Assembly: GCA_963930775.1 (NCBI GenBank)
Contig: OZ005691.1
Coordinates: forward strand, 8,553,000 to 8,616,999
DNA length: 64,000 nt
DNA from: Cliona cf. orientalis
Lineage: Eukaryota > Porifera > Demospongiae > Clionaida > Clionaidae
Direction: 5' to 3'
The notes below the pieces were generated by a model. It did not search any database. It saw only the letters and a list, made by a program, of their open reading frames with translations, and was not told the DNA's origin. How positions within the stretch are numbered: position 1 is the first letter of the stretch; each line of letters starts with the position of its first letter. Below are positions 24,620-35,048 of the stretch, in pieces. The position numbers were made by a program, and so were the translations under genes.

Positions 24620-25813
24620 ATGAACTGGTGCATTGGGATCCTCACCATTGCAACCATCTTCACTCTTGGTCAGTCAAGCACAAAGTCTGACTACAGCTAT
24701 ACAGCTCAAGATCGGTGGCCTGGAGTCTGTACTACTGGACGGAGACAGTCACCAATTAATGTCATCACCAGAAACGTTCAGTGCAGTACAAACCTACGGC
24801 CTTTGCAGTTCAACAATGAGTACTATCAACCGATATCTGGAAGTTGGAAAAATAACGGTCATGGAGTGGAGTTTACCCTCGACGACAAAGTAAATGCAAT
24901 TATGAAAACACCAGTTGGCCAATATAAACTGGTGAGCCTTCATTTTCACTGGGGTGCAGGCCAGGGACAAGGAAGCGAGCATTTGATTAACGGCAGAGCT
25001 TCAGAGTTAGAAATTCACTTTGTGCATGAGAATATGAACAATGTAGCTGACACTGCTAAAAATGCTAAAGCTGTGCTGAGTGTTCGTGGGGGTATGCGGT
25101 ATGTACCTATTAATGGTATCTACAGTCAATTGGATGTAACAAGCATCAGATCATACGGTTCAAACGAAATCCCCATCTCTGGTATTTACCTGTCATCATT
25201 GTTGCCTTATAACAAAGATTACTACTACTATGAAGGATCACTCACGACTCCAGATTGCAATGAGATAGTGCAGTGGTTCCTTGTGAAGCAAGAAATTGTT
25301 GTACCTGCAAATTATCTTGCTAATCTGAGGACGGTTCGTGATAAAAATGGAGATCTTATCAATTTCAATTATCGCAACCCTCAAGCTCTCAATGGGCGCA
25401 CTGTGTATGAGGTACGTTATCATAGGCGGCTTCATGCAGGCAAGGACATACCAAGATTAAGCTTGCATGGGTAGAGATGGGGGCATGCTTATTAAATATG
25501 GCCTAAAAAGTCAAAATCAGCAGTAAAAATGCATTAATGCCCGGATTCCTTTTGTGCTCTACAGCTGCCAGTAATAATATTATAATAGTTAGTAGCTTAT
25601 TATATAATAATAACTTACCAATCATAATATTATTATAGGAAGGTTAATTTTTCTCTGTATATTTTATAGCAATGTAAAGGTGGACATGGCGGTGGACATG
25701 GTGGTGGTCATGGTGGTGGTCATGGTGGTGGTCGTGGTGGTGGTCATGGTGGTGGTCATGGCGGTGGACGTGGTGGTGGACGTGGAGGTCATCACAGAGG
25801 TGGACTCGGATAA
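24620..25813 (+). CDS. Secreted alpha-carbonic anhydrase with Gly/His-rich C-terminal tail, two exons
   Basis: It interconverts CO2 and bicarbonate. Exon 1 is 24620-25411 and exon 2 is 25670-25813, giving 311 residues. I chose the Met at 24620 because a signal peptide (NWCIGILTIATIFTLGQSS) follows directly. The Met at 24587 is 11 codons upstream. Zinc ligands are His108, His110 (SLHFHWG) and His133 (EIHFVHE), offset by exactly 14 from His94/96/119 of human CA II. The proton-shuttle position (NNGHG), SEH and SLTTPDC are kept, so it should be active. Cys in WPGVCTTG and TPDC fit the disulfide of secreted forms. The donor GAG|GTACGT joins in frame to acceptor TTTTATAG|CAATGT, adding 47 residues of GGGH/GGGR repeats with 8 His and 4 Arg. 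Without splicing the frame ends at 25474 with an unrelated 21-residue tail. AATAAA lies one base after the stop. Confidence 0.88.
25680..25790 (+). repeat. 12-bp coding minisatellite (GGTGGTGGTCAT)
   Basis: About nine units encode the Gly-Gly-Gly-His/Arg repeats of the carbonic anhydrase tail. A Val-rich frame and a minus-strand His-rich frame across it are shadows. Confidence 0.9.
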
Positions 25814-26817
25814 AATAAAAGCAGCAATTCAATTCTTATTAGCTAGTTGCTACTCAAGTTTATAACTGCAAGTCTATTCAGGCACGCATGTAGTAGTTAA
25901 GTCAGTATAATAATATTACACATGTATTAGATAGTGCGGCTGATTGAATATTAGAAATGAAATTTTGAGTTTATAATATACCGGTAGTTATCCTCGGAGT
26001 CATGGATAACGTTTCATTTCAAGCCGTTTCATTATAGCAAGGCCCAAGGGGGCGTGGATATGCTATATATTTTAAAGCTCATCCCTTGCCCAACATCCTC
26101 ACAGTTGCCATAAAATTATGAGATAAACACCCACTTTAATATCTACTATACTATGACTCATACAAGGCTGCCTGCCGGGACACAGATTGCTACCAAAAGG
26201 TGGACAGCCTCTCTATAGCTTACTGGTCCAACATTTACAACTCCTTAATCACACAAGGCTAATATAGCTACCTGCCGCTGCACAGAGAGAAAGATAGGAA
26301 TAGCTAAGTGTCTGTCGAGCCACATGCAGATATGTACCATAATAGTATGACTATTGTTAGACTTACTATTATAGCTAGCTGCGATAAAATAGCATGCAAT
26401 ATTAATATTATGCATGCATAATCTTAATTGAGCTTGGTGCATTCCCCTTAATAAATTCAAGCTTGAAGCAAGAAAATGCTCATGAAGGAGCTATAGCTAT
26501 AATACTGCTCGTGATAATGACATTGTGAAACTGTGGGTACACTAGACTAGCTGCTGCCCTTGCACTGTAAGTTCAGTGTAGTTGTATCAATTTAGTTTAG
26601 CACGTATATTAATTATTATTATTCTTGAGAGCAAGACTCTGAGCCAGACAATAACATAGTAGTTAGTCATTTCATGTCTATACTATTAATTTTTGGCTTT
26701 GTGCACAGATTAATCACAATGTCATAACAATGAGACTCTATTATTACAAACTACAAAACTTTTTTTGCATGAATGCCGCTTTTGAAGCCTTGCTTGAGCT
26801 GTGCAAAAGTGAGTAGC

Positions 26818-26825
26818 TATAAAAA
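26818..26825 (+). promoter_or_regulatory. TATA box of six-cysteine gene A
   Basis: TATAAAAA lies 121 bp upstream of the ATG. The equivalent TATAAAAG is at 45248-45255, at the same distance from its ATG. Both keep the surrounding leader sequence. Confidence 0.6.
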
Positions 26826-26938
26826 TTGCTCCCCTTCACTAGCTAACTTAGTCTAGTTCACGATAGAGCAAGCTAGCAATCAAGTAATCACCAATCAGCT
26901 CGGAACAGCTAGAATTCAATCTGCTGCAACAAAAGAAG

Positions 26939-27331
26939 ATGAAGGTCGCTTTACTGATGATCCTATGGTTGGGCATAGTTTGTTCTGGAACGGCAAACCC
27001 ATGGCCAAACGTAATGATTCAGGCACAGGATGCCGCCTTGGCAAATGCGCTGTTTCAGGAAGAACTCGAAGGCACTACCAATCCTCCAAAGTGTGATGTT
27101 AAAGAGAGGCTAAATTACCTCCTATCTCTTCCAAATGGCTTACAATGTATTTTAAGTCTGAAAGAGATTTCCAATTCATTTGCACCAAAGCTGGAGCAAG
27201 CTAATGCCCTGATCATTTTCTGTAAGAAAGAGTGTGGAGGTGCTTATACGACATTTTTGGAGGAGTCCTGCAACGATCCAGCAGAAGCCGACAATATAAG
27301 AATGACCTGCAATTTCCAGACTAAAATTTAA
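26939..27331 (+). CDS. Small secreted six-cysteine protein A, family unknown
   Basis: A 130-residue single-exon gene. The N-terminus MKVALLMILWLGIVCSGTA is a clear signal peptide, so the protein is probably secreted. The mature part has six cysteines in the contexts PPKCD, LQCIL, FCKKECGG, EESCND and MTCNF, enough for three disulfides, and no membrane span. Predicted helices are likely around ALANALFQEELEG and EQANALIIFCKKEC. I recognise no family. The paralogue at 45369 has the same cysteine pattern. It follows the carbonic anhydrase gene on the same strand by about 1.1 kb with its own TATA box, so it is a separate transcription unit. Confidence 0.85.
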   Translation: MKVALLMILWLGIVCSGTANPWPNVMIQAQDAALANALFQEELEGTTNPPKCDVKERLNYLLSLPNGLQCILSLKEISNSFAPKLEQANALIIFCKKECGGAYTTFLEESCNDPAEADNIRMTCNFQTKI

Positions 27332-27789
27332 TAGAACCCTTTGTATTGATATGAGTTTCTAATTAAAAGGATGGGCGTATATAACGTGACCCAGTTCTCA
27401 AAGTTTTGTACATTGTACTCTGTGATTAAAACTTAATGTTGCTGATGATATAGCTAGTGCTGGAATTCAGTGTATGTACAGCTGAATACTCCAAGACCCG
27501 GGTATATAAATATTCCACGTCGAAAACTGTTATTGAATGAGAAATCCTTATTGTTTCTTATGACATGCCTGAGTATAACTTTTTCATACAGAGCTATATA
27601 GCTTATAGTGCATTAATAATAATTATTATTAACCCTCGCCGCAAAGCGTAGGCGGAAGGTTACTGCAATCGTTTGCCGATTTTTGTCCGTCTGTCCGTAC
27701 GTCGCAACCCTCCTTTGTTAAATGGTAAGGGTCGTCCTAGATAAAGTACGCATTCTAGGTATACGTAGCATAAAGGAAGAGTGGTCCTG

Positions 27790-28245
27790 TTAAGGTACCA
27801 TTAAATTGCGTGGGCGTGAGCGGGAGGATTGGCTAATTCAATTAGCGAATCGTGAGGGGGCGTGGCCGAAGAGGCCATATGAGTGCTTTTGGTCGAAGGT
27901 GGGCGTGTCCAGAATCGGCGAGGGATGATTATGCGCGTGTAATTAGCGACCGGAAGTGGCCCCTGAAGAAAACACGGTAATTGCCCACATCAAAGCAAGA
28001 TCAAAGCATTCTTTCTTAATTATTAACCGCAACGACTTAAAAAAACCCGGCTAATTAGACCTAATTAAGCATGTGGGCGTGTTCCTGGCACTGTGTGGAG
28101 TGTGTGCGTGTGCGTTAATGCTGGTTTTGTTGCTTCCGATTGGGCGTGGCTTCACGGGCCAGTGCTTGGAGATCGGCGCCTGGGACTTGGCCTCGGCGAT
28201 AGGTGGGCGTGTCCCGGAAGCGGTGGTGACCTTTGAACCCCGCGA
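27790..28245. mobile_element. Truncated copy of the AAGGTAGCAT element
   Basis: The left end AAGGTACCATTAAATTGCGT and the body match the element at 31551-32556 in inverse orientation. It is cut off at about 28245, where the GATTTGTAGGGATAACG element begins. The CCGGAAG-rich interior gives small open frames such as one starting MGVFLALCGVCACALM, which also appears at 31996-32274 on the other strand. I do not call these genes. Confidence 0.7.
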
Positions 28246-28414
28246 GATTTGTAGGGATAACGTATCACATCCACTATATTTTGCTTTTTGAGTAGCTGTG
28301 CACACACATATTTAATATATGGGGCACATGCATGCAGGAATGGAAAATCAATACCAGTGGCGTAGGAAGATGTTTTTGAGCAGGGGGGCTGAAAGTAAGC
28401 AGGTGAAGATTCGC

Positions 28415-29040
28415 CGAGGGGTCCGCAACGAAAGAAATCTCGTACACCTTCCCCAGAAATCAAGTGAAATCACTGGAAATCAATAGAGAAATCAACAGAG
28501 AAATCAATAGAAATCACATGAAATCAGTCAAGAAATCACTAGAAGTCGACCAGAAATCCGACGTATAATGTAGACACGCCCCTTGGTCCACCCACTTTTA
28601 ATTGATTTTGCCACTCCCCCTCACTTTAAGGGGTGTGGTCTATGCTGCCATGCTCGAGCTCTCGCTCTAGCTGTTCAAACTGAATTGCGAAATAGCATTG
28701 ACTTTTAATGCTGTATAGTATAGGTATTTGTAGTAATGATTTTAAAATGCTATGGTGATAAACATGATCATCACTATTACATGATACTAGTGAACAATGT
28801 AGAAATCAAACAGAAATCTGAAGGAAATGCATGAAATCAGAGAGAAATCAATTTGAAATCAAGAAATCACAATAGAAATCAAGAAATCACCTTAGAAATC
28901 AGCTCTCAGAAAGAAATTATGTAGAAATCAATTGGAAATCAGGAAATATAGGAAGTCATACCAGAAATCTGGAAATCCATTCCTGAAATCAGGTGATTTC
29001 GAAATCTCGTACATAAAATTAGGTCGTTGCGGACCCCTCG
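28415..29040. mobile_element. hAT-like MITE with 8-bp target duplication
   Basis: This is a 626-bp element with perfect inverted ends CGAGGGGTCCGCAACG and CGTTGCGGACCCCTCG. It is flanked by AGATTCGC at 28407-28414 and 29041-29048. The 8-bp duplication and the AGGGGTCCGCAA-type end fit hAT elements. The interior is filled with irregular GAAATCA repeats and has no transposase frame. Confidence 0.9.
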
Positions 29041-29173
29041 AGATTCGCTTTACGCACACGTAGCGCGCGAAAGCTAGGGGGTCTGGGGGCATGCTCCCTA
29101 GGAAAATTTTGGAGTTTTAGACCTTCTGAGAGCTTTTCTAGTGCATTTTCGAGGCCATTCTGGACTCTTAGCT

Positions 29174-29228
29174 TGTCACATATGAACACAGATCAGTAGT
29201 GACTACTGATCTGTGTTCACATGTGACA
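29174..29228. repeat. Near-perfect 55-nt hairpin
   Basis: Two 27-nt arms (TGTCACATATGAACACAGAT... and its complement) are separated by a single G, with one mismatch. It lies inside the nested CAGTGGCGTAGG element. The almost absent loop makes a microRNA precursor unlikely. Confidence 0.9.
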
Positions 29229-29571
29229 ATTATTGATATCTATACACCGTGGGGCTAAGATACACCATAATCATGAATAACTCAACCCGGCAACAGATAA
29301 AAAAGAAGAGTGCAAACCTCAGAGGGTGAGCCCCACCCCCTGGCTTGTACAGCAGTCTAAAAATCAGAGGGGCTCTGCCCCCCCAGTCATAAGATTGGGG
29401 GGACAATTGCCCCCCCCCCAGCCCCCCTGGTTCTTACGCCAGTGAATACTGTATACCCGTGGATCAATTAGCGAAACTTTACATACTGAATCAGAAATGT
29501 ATGATATAAATTATCGAGAAAAGCAAGCGTAGGGATGTATAGTGGATGTGATACGTTATCCCTACAAATCT

Positions 29572-30694
29572 TGTTTGTGTATTTTTTGGCACTGCCATCC
29601 CTACTTCGTCCTTCAATTTTATTCAATTATTTTTTATACTTAGAGCTACATTGTAGCTAGTGTATGAGCTGGCTATCACCAAGAGCAGATTAAACAGGAC
29701 AAATCTGAAGAGTGTTGCACTTTCTAGGAATTAGCTAAGACTGATAAGAGTCTTAGACTTAGTGTACAATTAGCTTCGATCACTAGTGATGTAGTTTACA
29801 AGGTATTGTCTAAACACAGCTAGCTACAAGAGCACACAAGCTGCAGTGCATGGCTAAATATATAATGAAGCACTATAGTGCAAAACCCTCGGCGCAGCTA
29901 GTCTGCATGTTGCAAATTTGCAAGCTATACAATGTAAGCCAGTGACACTATACAGTGTAGTTGTAGAGTAGCCACAAGAATGCAAATTGCACGGTATTAC
30001 GTAATAGTACCACGTGCATGCCAGATCAGCAGATCTAGTGCCAAAGTAAAGCCAAGAAGCGTAGTTGATAGCCTCATCCCCAGGCACCCCGATCATTTCA
30101 ACGCACGCGAGAAATGATCGGGCGGCTTTGAGCTACCTTTTTATACGGCAAAAGGTGGGAAATATTACCTGAGTACTAGCCTAGCTATTCATGCAGGTTA
30201 TATAACATTTTGCATGCCGCCAGTGATTTTCTATGGATGATGACGTTGAGCTAAAAATGTCAGTATATACTAGCCTAGCTGTTTGAATTTAATATTTTGC
30301 ATGCTTGCCAGTGACTATCTGGTCCAGTAAAAAATGCATAATGCATGTATTTATAAACGTTAACTTGGAGGAAGTAATATATACAGCCTTATGTGGTGCA
30401 GAATATCCATGCAGTGCCTAGCACACAAGTGCCAGGGTTAGCTAGCAGTTCCTTAGAGGATCTTAAAGCCATTTTCCAGCTTTTTAATGTTGCATAATAT
30501 CACCCAGTTTTGTAGCTATGCAATATCAAACAGCTGGGAAAGAGGGCGTGGGGAGTAGCTACAGTGAGTTACATGATGCACTAAAAATTTAATATAGATA
30601 GTTACCAGAAAGATAAGCTAGCCAATCGACTATATATTTCAGTTATCTAGTGTGCAGGGACTGGAAATATTTTTAAAATTACTTCCGGTAGTCA
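29572..30694. other. Intergenic stretch, no gene supported
   Basis: AT-rich sequence with short open frames only. A short stem near 30090-30125 (CCCGATCATTTC/GAAATGATCGGG) is the only structure noticed. Confidence 0.4.
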
Positions 30695-30710
30695 CAAGGG
30701 TGTAGATAAT

Positions 30711-30750
<40 letters not shown>

Positions 30751-30995
30751 CTAGGGGGGCTGAAGCCCCCCCCCCCCCAGATTTTTCACCATAAACTATG
30801 TACAATCAAGGGCTTATTGAGACACGGTTAGATAAGCCCTTGGTATAATACTTGAATTTTCGCAAAAAAAGGGATGAACCACTTAATTTATTTACTAGGG
30901 TGATATTAGATAATGTAATAATAAGTAGGAGTGGTCACAAAATTGGGCGTGGCAACAGAAGCCCCCCCACTACGAAAAAGTTATCTACACCCATG
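30695..30995. mobile_element. CAAGGGTGTAGATAA MITE with 5-bp target duplication and 40-nt G run
   Basis: This is a 301-bp element with inverted ends CAAGGGTGTAGATAA and TTATCTACACCCATG. It is flanked by AGTCA at 30690-30694 and 30996-31000. A run of 40 G (30711-30750) sits just inside the left end, followed by a C run, so G-quadruplex formation is plausible. Confidence 0.85.
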
Positions 30996-31550
30996 AGTCA
31001 AACATGAATTTAACATATTACAAGTCAGTTACAGGGTGGGTTCTCTATACTACACTGGCCCTCATTTGATTTAATGTTCAAAGTGGCTAATAAATGAGAG
31101 TAACTTAATATACAAGTATTTTTAGTTTCACTTGAGATAACTACAGTATAGGATGTAACACAAATGGATTATTAATTTAATAAACCAGCGTTGCTCCCCG
31201 TATCTGATCGACAGTGTGGGAATAGAAAAGACCAACTCAGCGAGCTAAAGCTTTAATGTAATTTTGGATTCCACTCATTCAAATCATGTGCACTTAATAG
31301 ATTGGTTTGGCATGGGGAGAACACCAACATTACTGTAGGTACATAATAATTATGTATAGTCGATCTTGTAGAAGTTAGTATAAAATAGGATTTTATGTCT
31401 AGAGTAACTCATGGGACGATTTACACCAATACAACCTAGAGTAACTCTAGGGATGATTTTACATCAAAATTGGTATAAAATCCTGAGTGTTTGATAGTGT
31501 GGCAAGTAGCTATATTATATATAATTAAGGACACCACTTGGTCAACTACA

Positions 31551-32556
31551 TTAAGGTAGCATTAAAGTGCGTGGGCGTGAGGTGGGGGATATGACACCTA
31601 AACCACATCAAAGTCATTAGTGAGGTGCATGTTGTGTAACCACGCCCTTTTAATTGCACAGGTCTCAGGGGTGTGGCTGCTAGAGCCGGAAGTGTTCATT
31701 TAATATCCTCCATGGACCGGAAGCCGAGCCGGAAGGGAGGGGCCAGGCCACGCCCAAAACAGCCCCACCCTGTTCCCCAAGGACCACCATTCTCAATCAA
31801 GTGCCTACTAACCACCGGATGTCCACCGGAAGCCCACAATCAATCCCAATTAAAACACACAGCTTCCTCAAGGCCAAAACACACACAAACACTTGGAGGC
31901 CGTTCTGCCACACCGCCCACGCAAGAGCTCACCTCATTTCTTGTGTGGGCGGAGTAACAACACGTCATCGCAACCACATCCGCTTCAAACCATCGTCAGC
32001 TTCCGTCCAGCCGTACAGGCCCCTCGATCGCACCGCCGTACAGTGCCTCATTAACTGACATGGCCTCACCTTTGACCTCCTGCCACGCCCCCAAAGCCTC
32101 CTGGCCGGGTTCAAAGGTCACCACCGCATCCGGGACACGCCCACCTATCGCCGCAGCCAAGTCTCCGGCCCCGATGTCCAAGCACTGGCCCGTGAAGCCA
32201 CGCCCAATCGGAAGCAATAAAACCTGCATTAACGCACACGCACACACTCCACACAGTGCCAGGAACACGCCCACATGCTTAATTAGGCCTAATTAACCTT
32301 TTTTTTTAATCGTTGCGGTTAATAGTTAAGAAAGAATGCTTTGATCTTGCTTTGAAGTAGGCAATTACCGGTGTTTTCTTCAGGGGCCACTTCCGGTCGC
32401 TAATTACACGCGCATAATCATCCCTGGCCGATTCTAGACACGCCCACCTTCGACCAAAAGCACTCGTATGGGCTCTTCGGCCACGCCCCTTCACGATCCG
32501 CTAATTAAATTAGCCAATCCTGACGCTCACGCCCACGCACTTTGATGCTACCTTAA
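31551..32556. mobile_element. AAGGTAGCAT element, about 1.0 kb, nested
   Basis: The inverted ends TTAAGGTAGCATTAAAGTGC and GCACTTTGATGCTACCTTAA continue into CGTGGGCGTGAG on both sides, over about 30 bp. The interior is GC-rich with many CCGGAAG motifs. A truncated inverse copy lies at 27790-28245. Small open frames on both strands do not resemble a transposase. Confidence 0.8.
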
Positions 32557-32569
32557 ATTAAGGGATTTA

Positions 32570-33460
32570 AGTTTCTCCCAGCCATACAACCTACCTCAAG
32601 CTGCACTATATATATAAGGGATGATTTTACACCAGTTGCCACCACAGCCATTGAGGATCAATTGAATGTGTGTAAAAATTTGCCCGAGTCTGTATTCAGT
32701 GACTTTACATGTATATTACTTGCCTAGTAGAAATTTACTTTTCTGCGGTTATTAGGTAATGATGACGTAATCTATGAGGTAATTGCCAGAAAATTCAGGG
32801 CCTCCGTGGAGCCTTTCTGAGACCTGAAAATCGGTATATATGTAGAGTATCTGACGCATGTATCCAGCGAATACATTATAAGCTGAGCGCTACTTTCTCT
32901 GTGAAGTACCGCCGGCCGAACTTCACACGTTCTCTTGGCTGACGTAATCCCGTGGATAAATAAAGCTAGCCTAGTGCTATATATAGCACGCACGCTGTGT
33001 GCCATGCCGCGACTAACCTGATGTTCAGAAGCTGTCGATCCTGTGATTGAAAATTGTCAGTGTCGAGGTCGAGAGTCGGCCGCGGTCGACTTTCAGACTC
33101 CATCTCTGCGATTGAGGCGCCAGTATCATTGTGTGTACGCACTATATTGACTACCTTTTACCATATGAACCATTATGCATGCAGCTACTAGGCAAGTGGT
33201 CAAGTTTTCATAAGAGAGCATTTTACACTAGGTCAAAACTCATATTTACAGAGTTTGGATATGCATTGATTATTATCATAGGAGAATTTTAAAGGTCACA
33301 TGTAAATCTCTGCTCCAGTTACTGTTAGCTCACAGTATTATATTAATAATATGGCATGATTTCAGTGGCTGTGGTGGCAACTGGTGTAAACTTGTCCCTT
33401 ATAATTATTATATTATAGTGCAGAGGTAGGTTGTATGGGAGAAATTTACATGAGTAAACC
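32570..33460. other. Interior of the foldback element, no gene supported
   Basis: Unique-looking sequence between the nested element and the right arm. Open frames are under 80 codons and unsupported. Confidence 0.4.
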
Positions 33461-33992
33461 CCTTAATTTTGATGCCATTGACCAAGTGGTGTAAAATCCC
33501 CCCTTATATATAGCTACTTGCCACACTATCAAACATTCAGGAGTTTACACTAATTTTGCTGATGTAAGATTGTCCCTAGAGTTACTATAGGTTATATTGC
33601 ATGGTGTAAATCGTCCCATGAGTTTTGCTGGTGTAAAATCGTCCCATGAGTTACTCTAGGAATTTATCTCTTTTTTACACTAAAATCTGTAGGACCTGCA
33701 TAGTCTAAACACACGAGTAATTTCAACCATACTAATAATTACTGGGAAAATGGTGAATAAGTCACTGGGCTGGATAGCATCAGAGTGACATTCATCCTTG
33801 CATGCGCAGACCCAGCCTGGAAGGACCACATTCCAATGCTTACATAAACCTACTGAATTTTCATGATACATAATAGCTTGCATATGAAGAGTAGCTATTG
33901 CTGAATCAGAGTGAGTGGAAGTACTCCATCACTGATAAATGAATCACTGATCCATTATAATAATATTACCTATAGACAAGTGTTCAAAGTCC

Positions 33993-34516
33993 TAATGCAC
34001 CTATCACAGTCATGCCCCACCTCCCCCATACACCACCAGAAAATGCAATACATACAGTACACGCATGCTGACCTTTGACCCACATATGTCTGTACTACTC
34101 GATCTAATGCCCATACTGTGGGACGCCCCTGGTGTCCCGAAGGAATGTTGCGCACAAGTAATCATGACGCGTAATCTACCTTTTGTGGTTCGCGCGCGTA
34201 CAAGGAATGCAAATTACGTAGTATCTTACTGAAGTGCGCATGCGCACGAGCAGTGCATGCATCACGTTTGGGCACGTTTTGCTGTCCGTTCGAGTATAGT
34301 GGTTTAACACCCTGTATTGTGGCCAATCAACACCTGTCGCGGAATTTCTGCCTTCGGTACACTTCCGCCCGGGGTTATGTTCCAGACCCTCCCTCTCTCT
34401 TCTCGTGCACTGGAGGGTCTGGGGACGAGACTAGGACGCCCCATAGATCTAGCCCCTATCTAATCTCCTATCTGTGTCTGGTAGGGGGTAGGTGGGGCAT
34501 GACTTTGATAAGTGCA
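33993..34516. mobile_element. Inverted-repeat element with ATGCACTTATC ends
   Basis: The left end TAATGCACCTATCACAGTCA and the right end TGACTTTGATAAGTGCATAA are inverted, with GTCATGCCCCACCT shared just inside. The element is about 520 bp, without coding capacity. It directly abuts the Harbinger-like element at 34520. Confidence 0.65.
34235..34246. promoter_or_regulatory. Perfect NRF-1-type palindrome TGCGCATGCGCA
   Basis: It matches the known NRF-1 consensus. It lies inside a repeat element about 800 bp upstream of the receptor gene. A regulatory role is only a possibility. Confidence 0.25.
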
Positions 34517-34519
34517 TAA

Positions 34520-34752
34520 GGCCACTGTAACTTAAATACTTGTTTCCCGTCCTCTCCTATGCCTGGAGAGCATGCGGGCGGGCGGTCATTATTCATTATG
34601 TATGAGTATCATTATGTAACACTAAACCCTGCCCACTTCCTGTGGTTTACAAGGAGCATGACCAGCTGGCTTACTATAGCAGTGCATAATGAATTTTGAG
34701 GCGGCTACAAAATAAGCATGCGGGCGGATGACGGAATCAAGTTACAGTGGCC
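34520..34752. mobile_element. PIF/Harbinger-like MITE (GGCCACTGTAACTT ends)
   Basis: The inverted ends GGCCACTGTAACTT and AAGTTACAGTGGCC are flanked by TAA on both sides (34517-34519, 34753-34755). A TWA 3-bp target duplication is typical of PIF/Harbinger. Size is 233 bp. The element at 57449-57676 is of the same type. Confidence 0.85.
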
Positions 34753-35048
34753 TAATAGACCCATCACGAGGCAGTCACTAGCCATGCAAGGTTATGCGAA
34801 TCAGGGTGGTAGCCTACACCTGATTTAGGACTTCAAAGAAAAAAAACGACATGAGTTACAAGTAAACAAAAGCCTGACTTGTACTGATTGTCACGCATGC
34901 ATGTAATAATACATTGCTTTTGCGAGCCATTACGTAACAGCACTCTTTGATGTGGTAAAATTTGATACAATACTATGACCGCTATCGTGGACACGTGCGT
35001 CCCAGAATATCTATCCGCAATGTGTCGGCCTCAGAGTAGCCAGCTAGC

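Larger units (their letters stand above)
25793..27630. repeat. Segmental duplication copy A (partner 44139-46142, same orientation)
   Basis: The block starts at CACAGAGGTGGA, inside the last codons of the carbonic anhydrase gene, and runs through the six-cysteine gene to about CATTAATAATAATTATT. The partner begins with the same carbonic anhydrase remnant, so copy A is likely the source. Identity is high, with scattered substitutions and indels, and clearly lower than in the SIDT duplication. Confidence 0.9.
28355..29444. mobile_element. CAGTGGCGTAGG element with 5-bp target duplication, nested
   Basis: The left end is CAGTGGCGTAGGAAGA and the right end reads TTCTTACGCCAGTG. It is flanked by AATAC on both sides (28350-28354 and 29445-29449). 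GGGGGGCTGA/CAGCCCCCC sub-terminal blocks are inverted. It hosts the hAT-like element at 28415-29040. Confidence 0.75.
28246..29571. mobile_element. Outer element with GATTTGTAGGGATAACG ends
   Basis: The left end GATTTGTAGGGATAACGTAT is mirrored by the right end ATACGTTATCCCTACAAATC, with the match extending over about 33 bp (through CACATCCACTATA). It contains two further elements nested inside (28355-29444 and 28415-29040). Related end sequence occurs at about 63430-63525. I did not find a clear target duplication. Confidence 0.75.
31365..33690. mobile_element. Large foldback element with GATTTTACAC-type arms
   Basis: The left arm (about 31365-31510) and right arm (about 33470-33690) are inverted versions of the same TTTTACAC(C/T)A-containing sequence, including CTAGAGTAACTCATGGGACG and TGATAGTGTGGCAAGTAGCT. 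The AAGGTAGCAT element at 31551-32556 is inserted between them. The same family forms a second, more compact palindrome at about 43425-44130. Confidence 0.75.

Noticed and set aside
25644..25865. His-rich minus-strand and Val-rich plus-strand frames over the carbonic anhydrase tail
   Set aside because: They are shadows of the GGTGGTGGTCAT repeat, whose Gly/His frame is the one joined in phase to the enzyme.
28440..29000. CRISPR-like array from the repeated GAAATCA motif
   Set aside because: Spacing is irregular, the motif is too short, and the context is a eukaryotic MITE.
29174..29228. microRNA precursor
   Set aside because: The stem has practically no loop and sits in a transposable element, unlike animal or sponge precursors.
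28073..32274. Open frames starting MGVFLALCGVCACALM in two copies
   Set aside because: Conserved only because the underlying transposable element is repeated. The copies are short, GC-rich and cut off at element borders.
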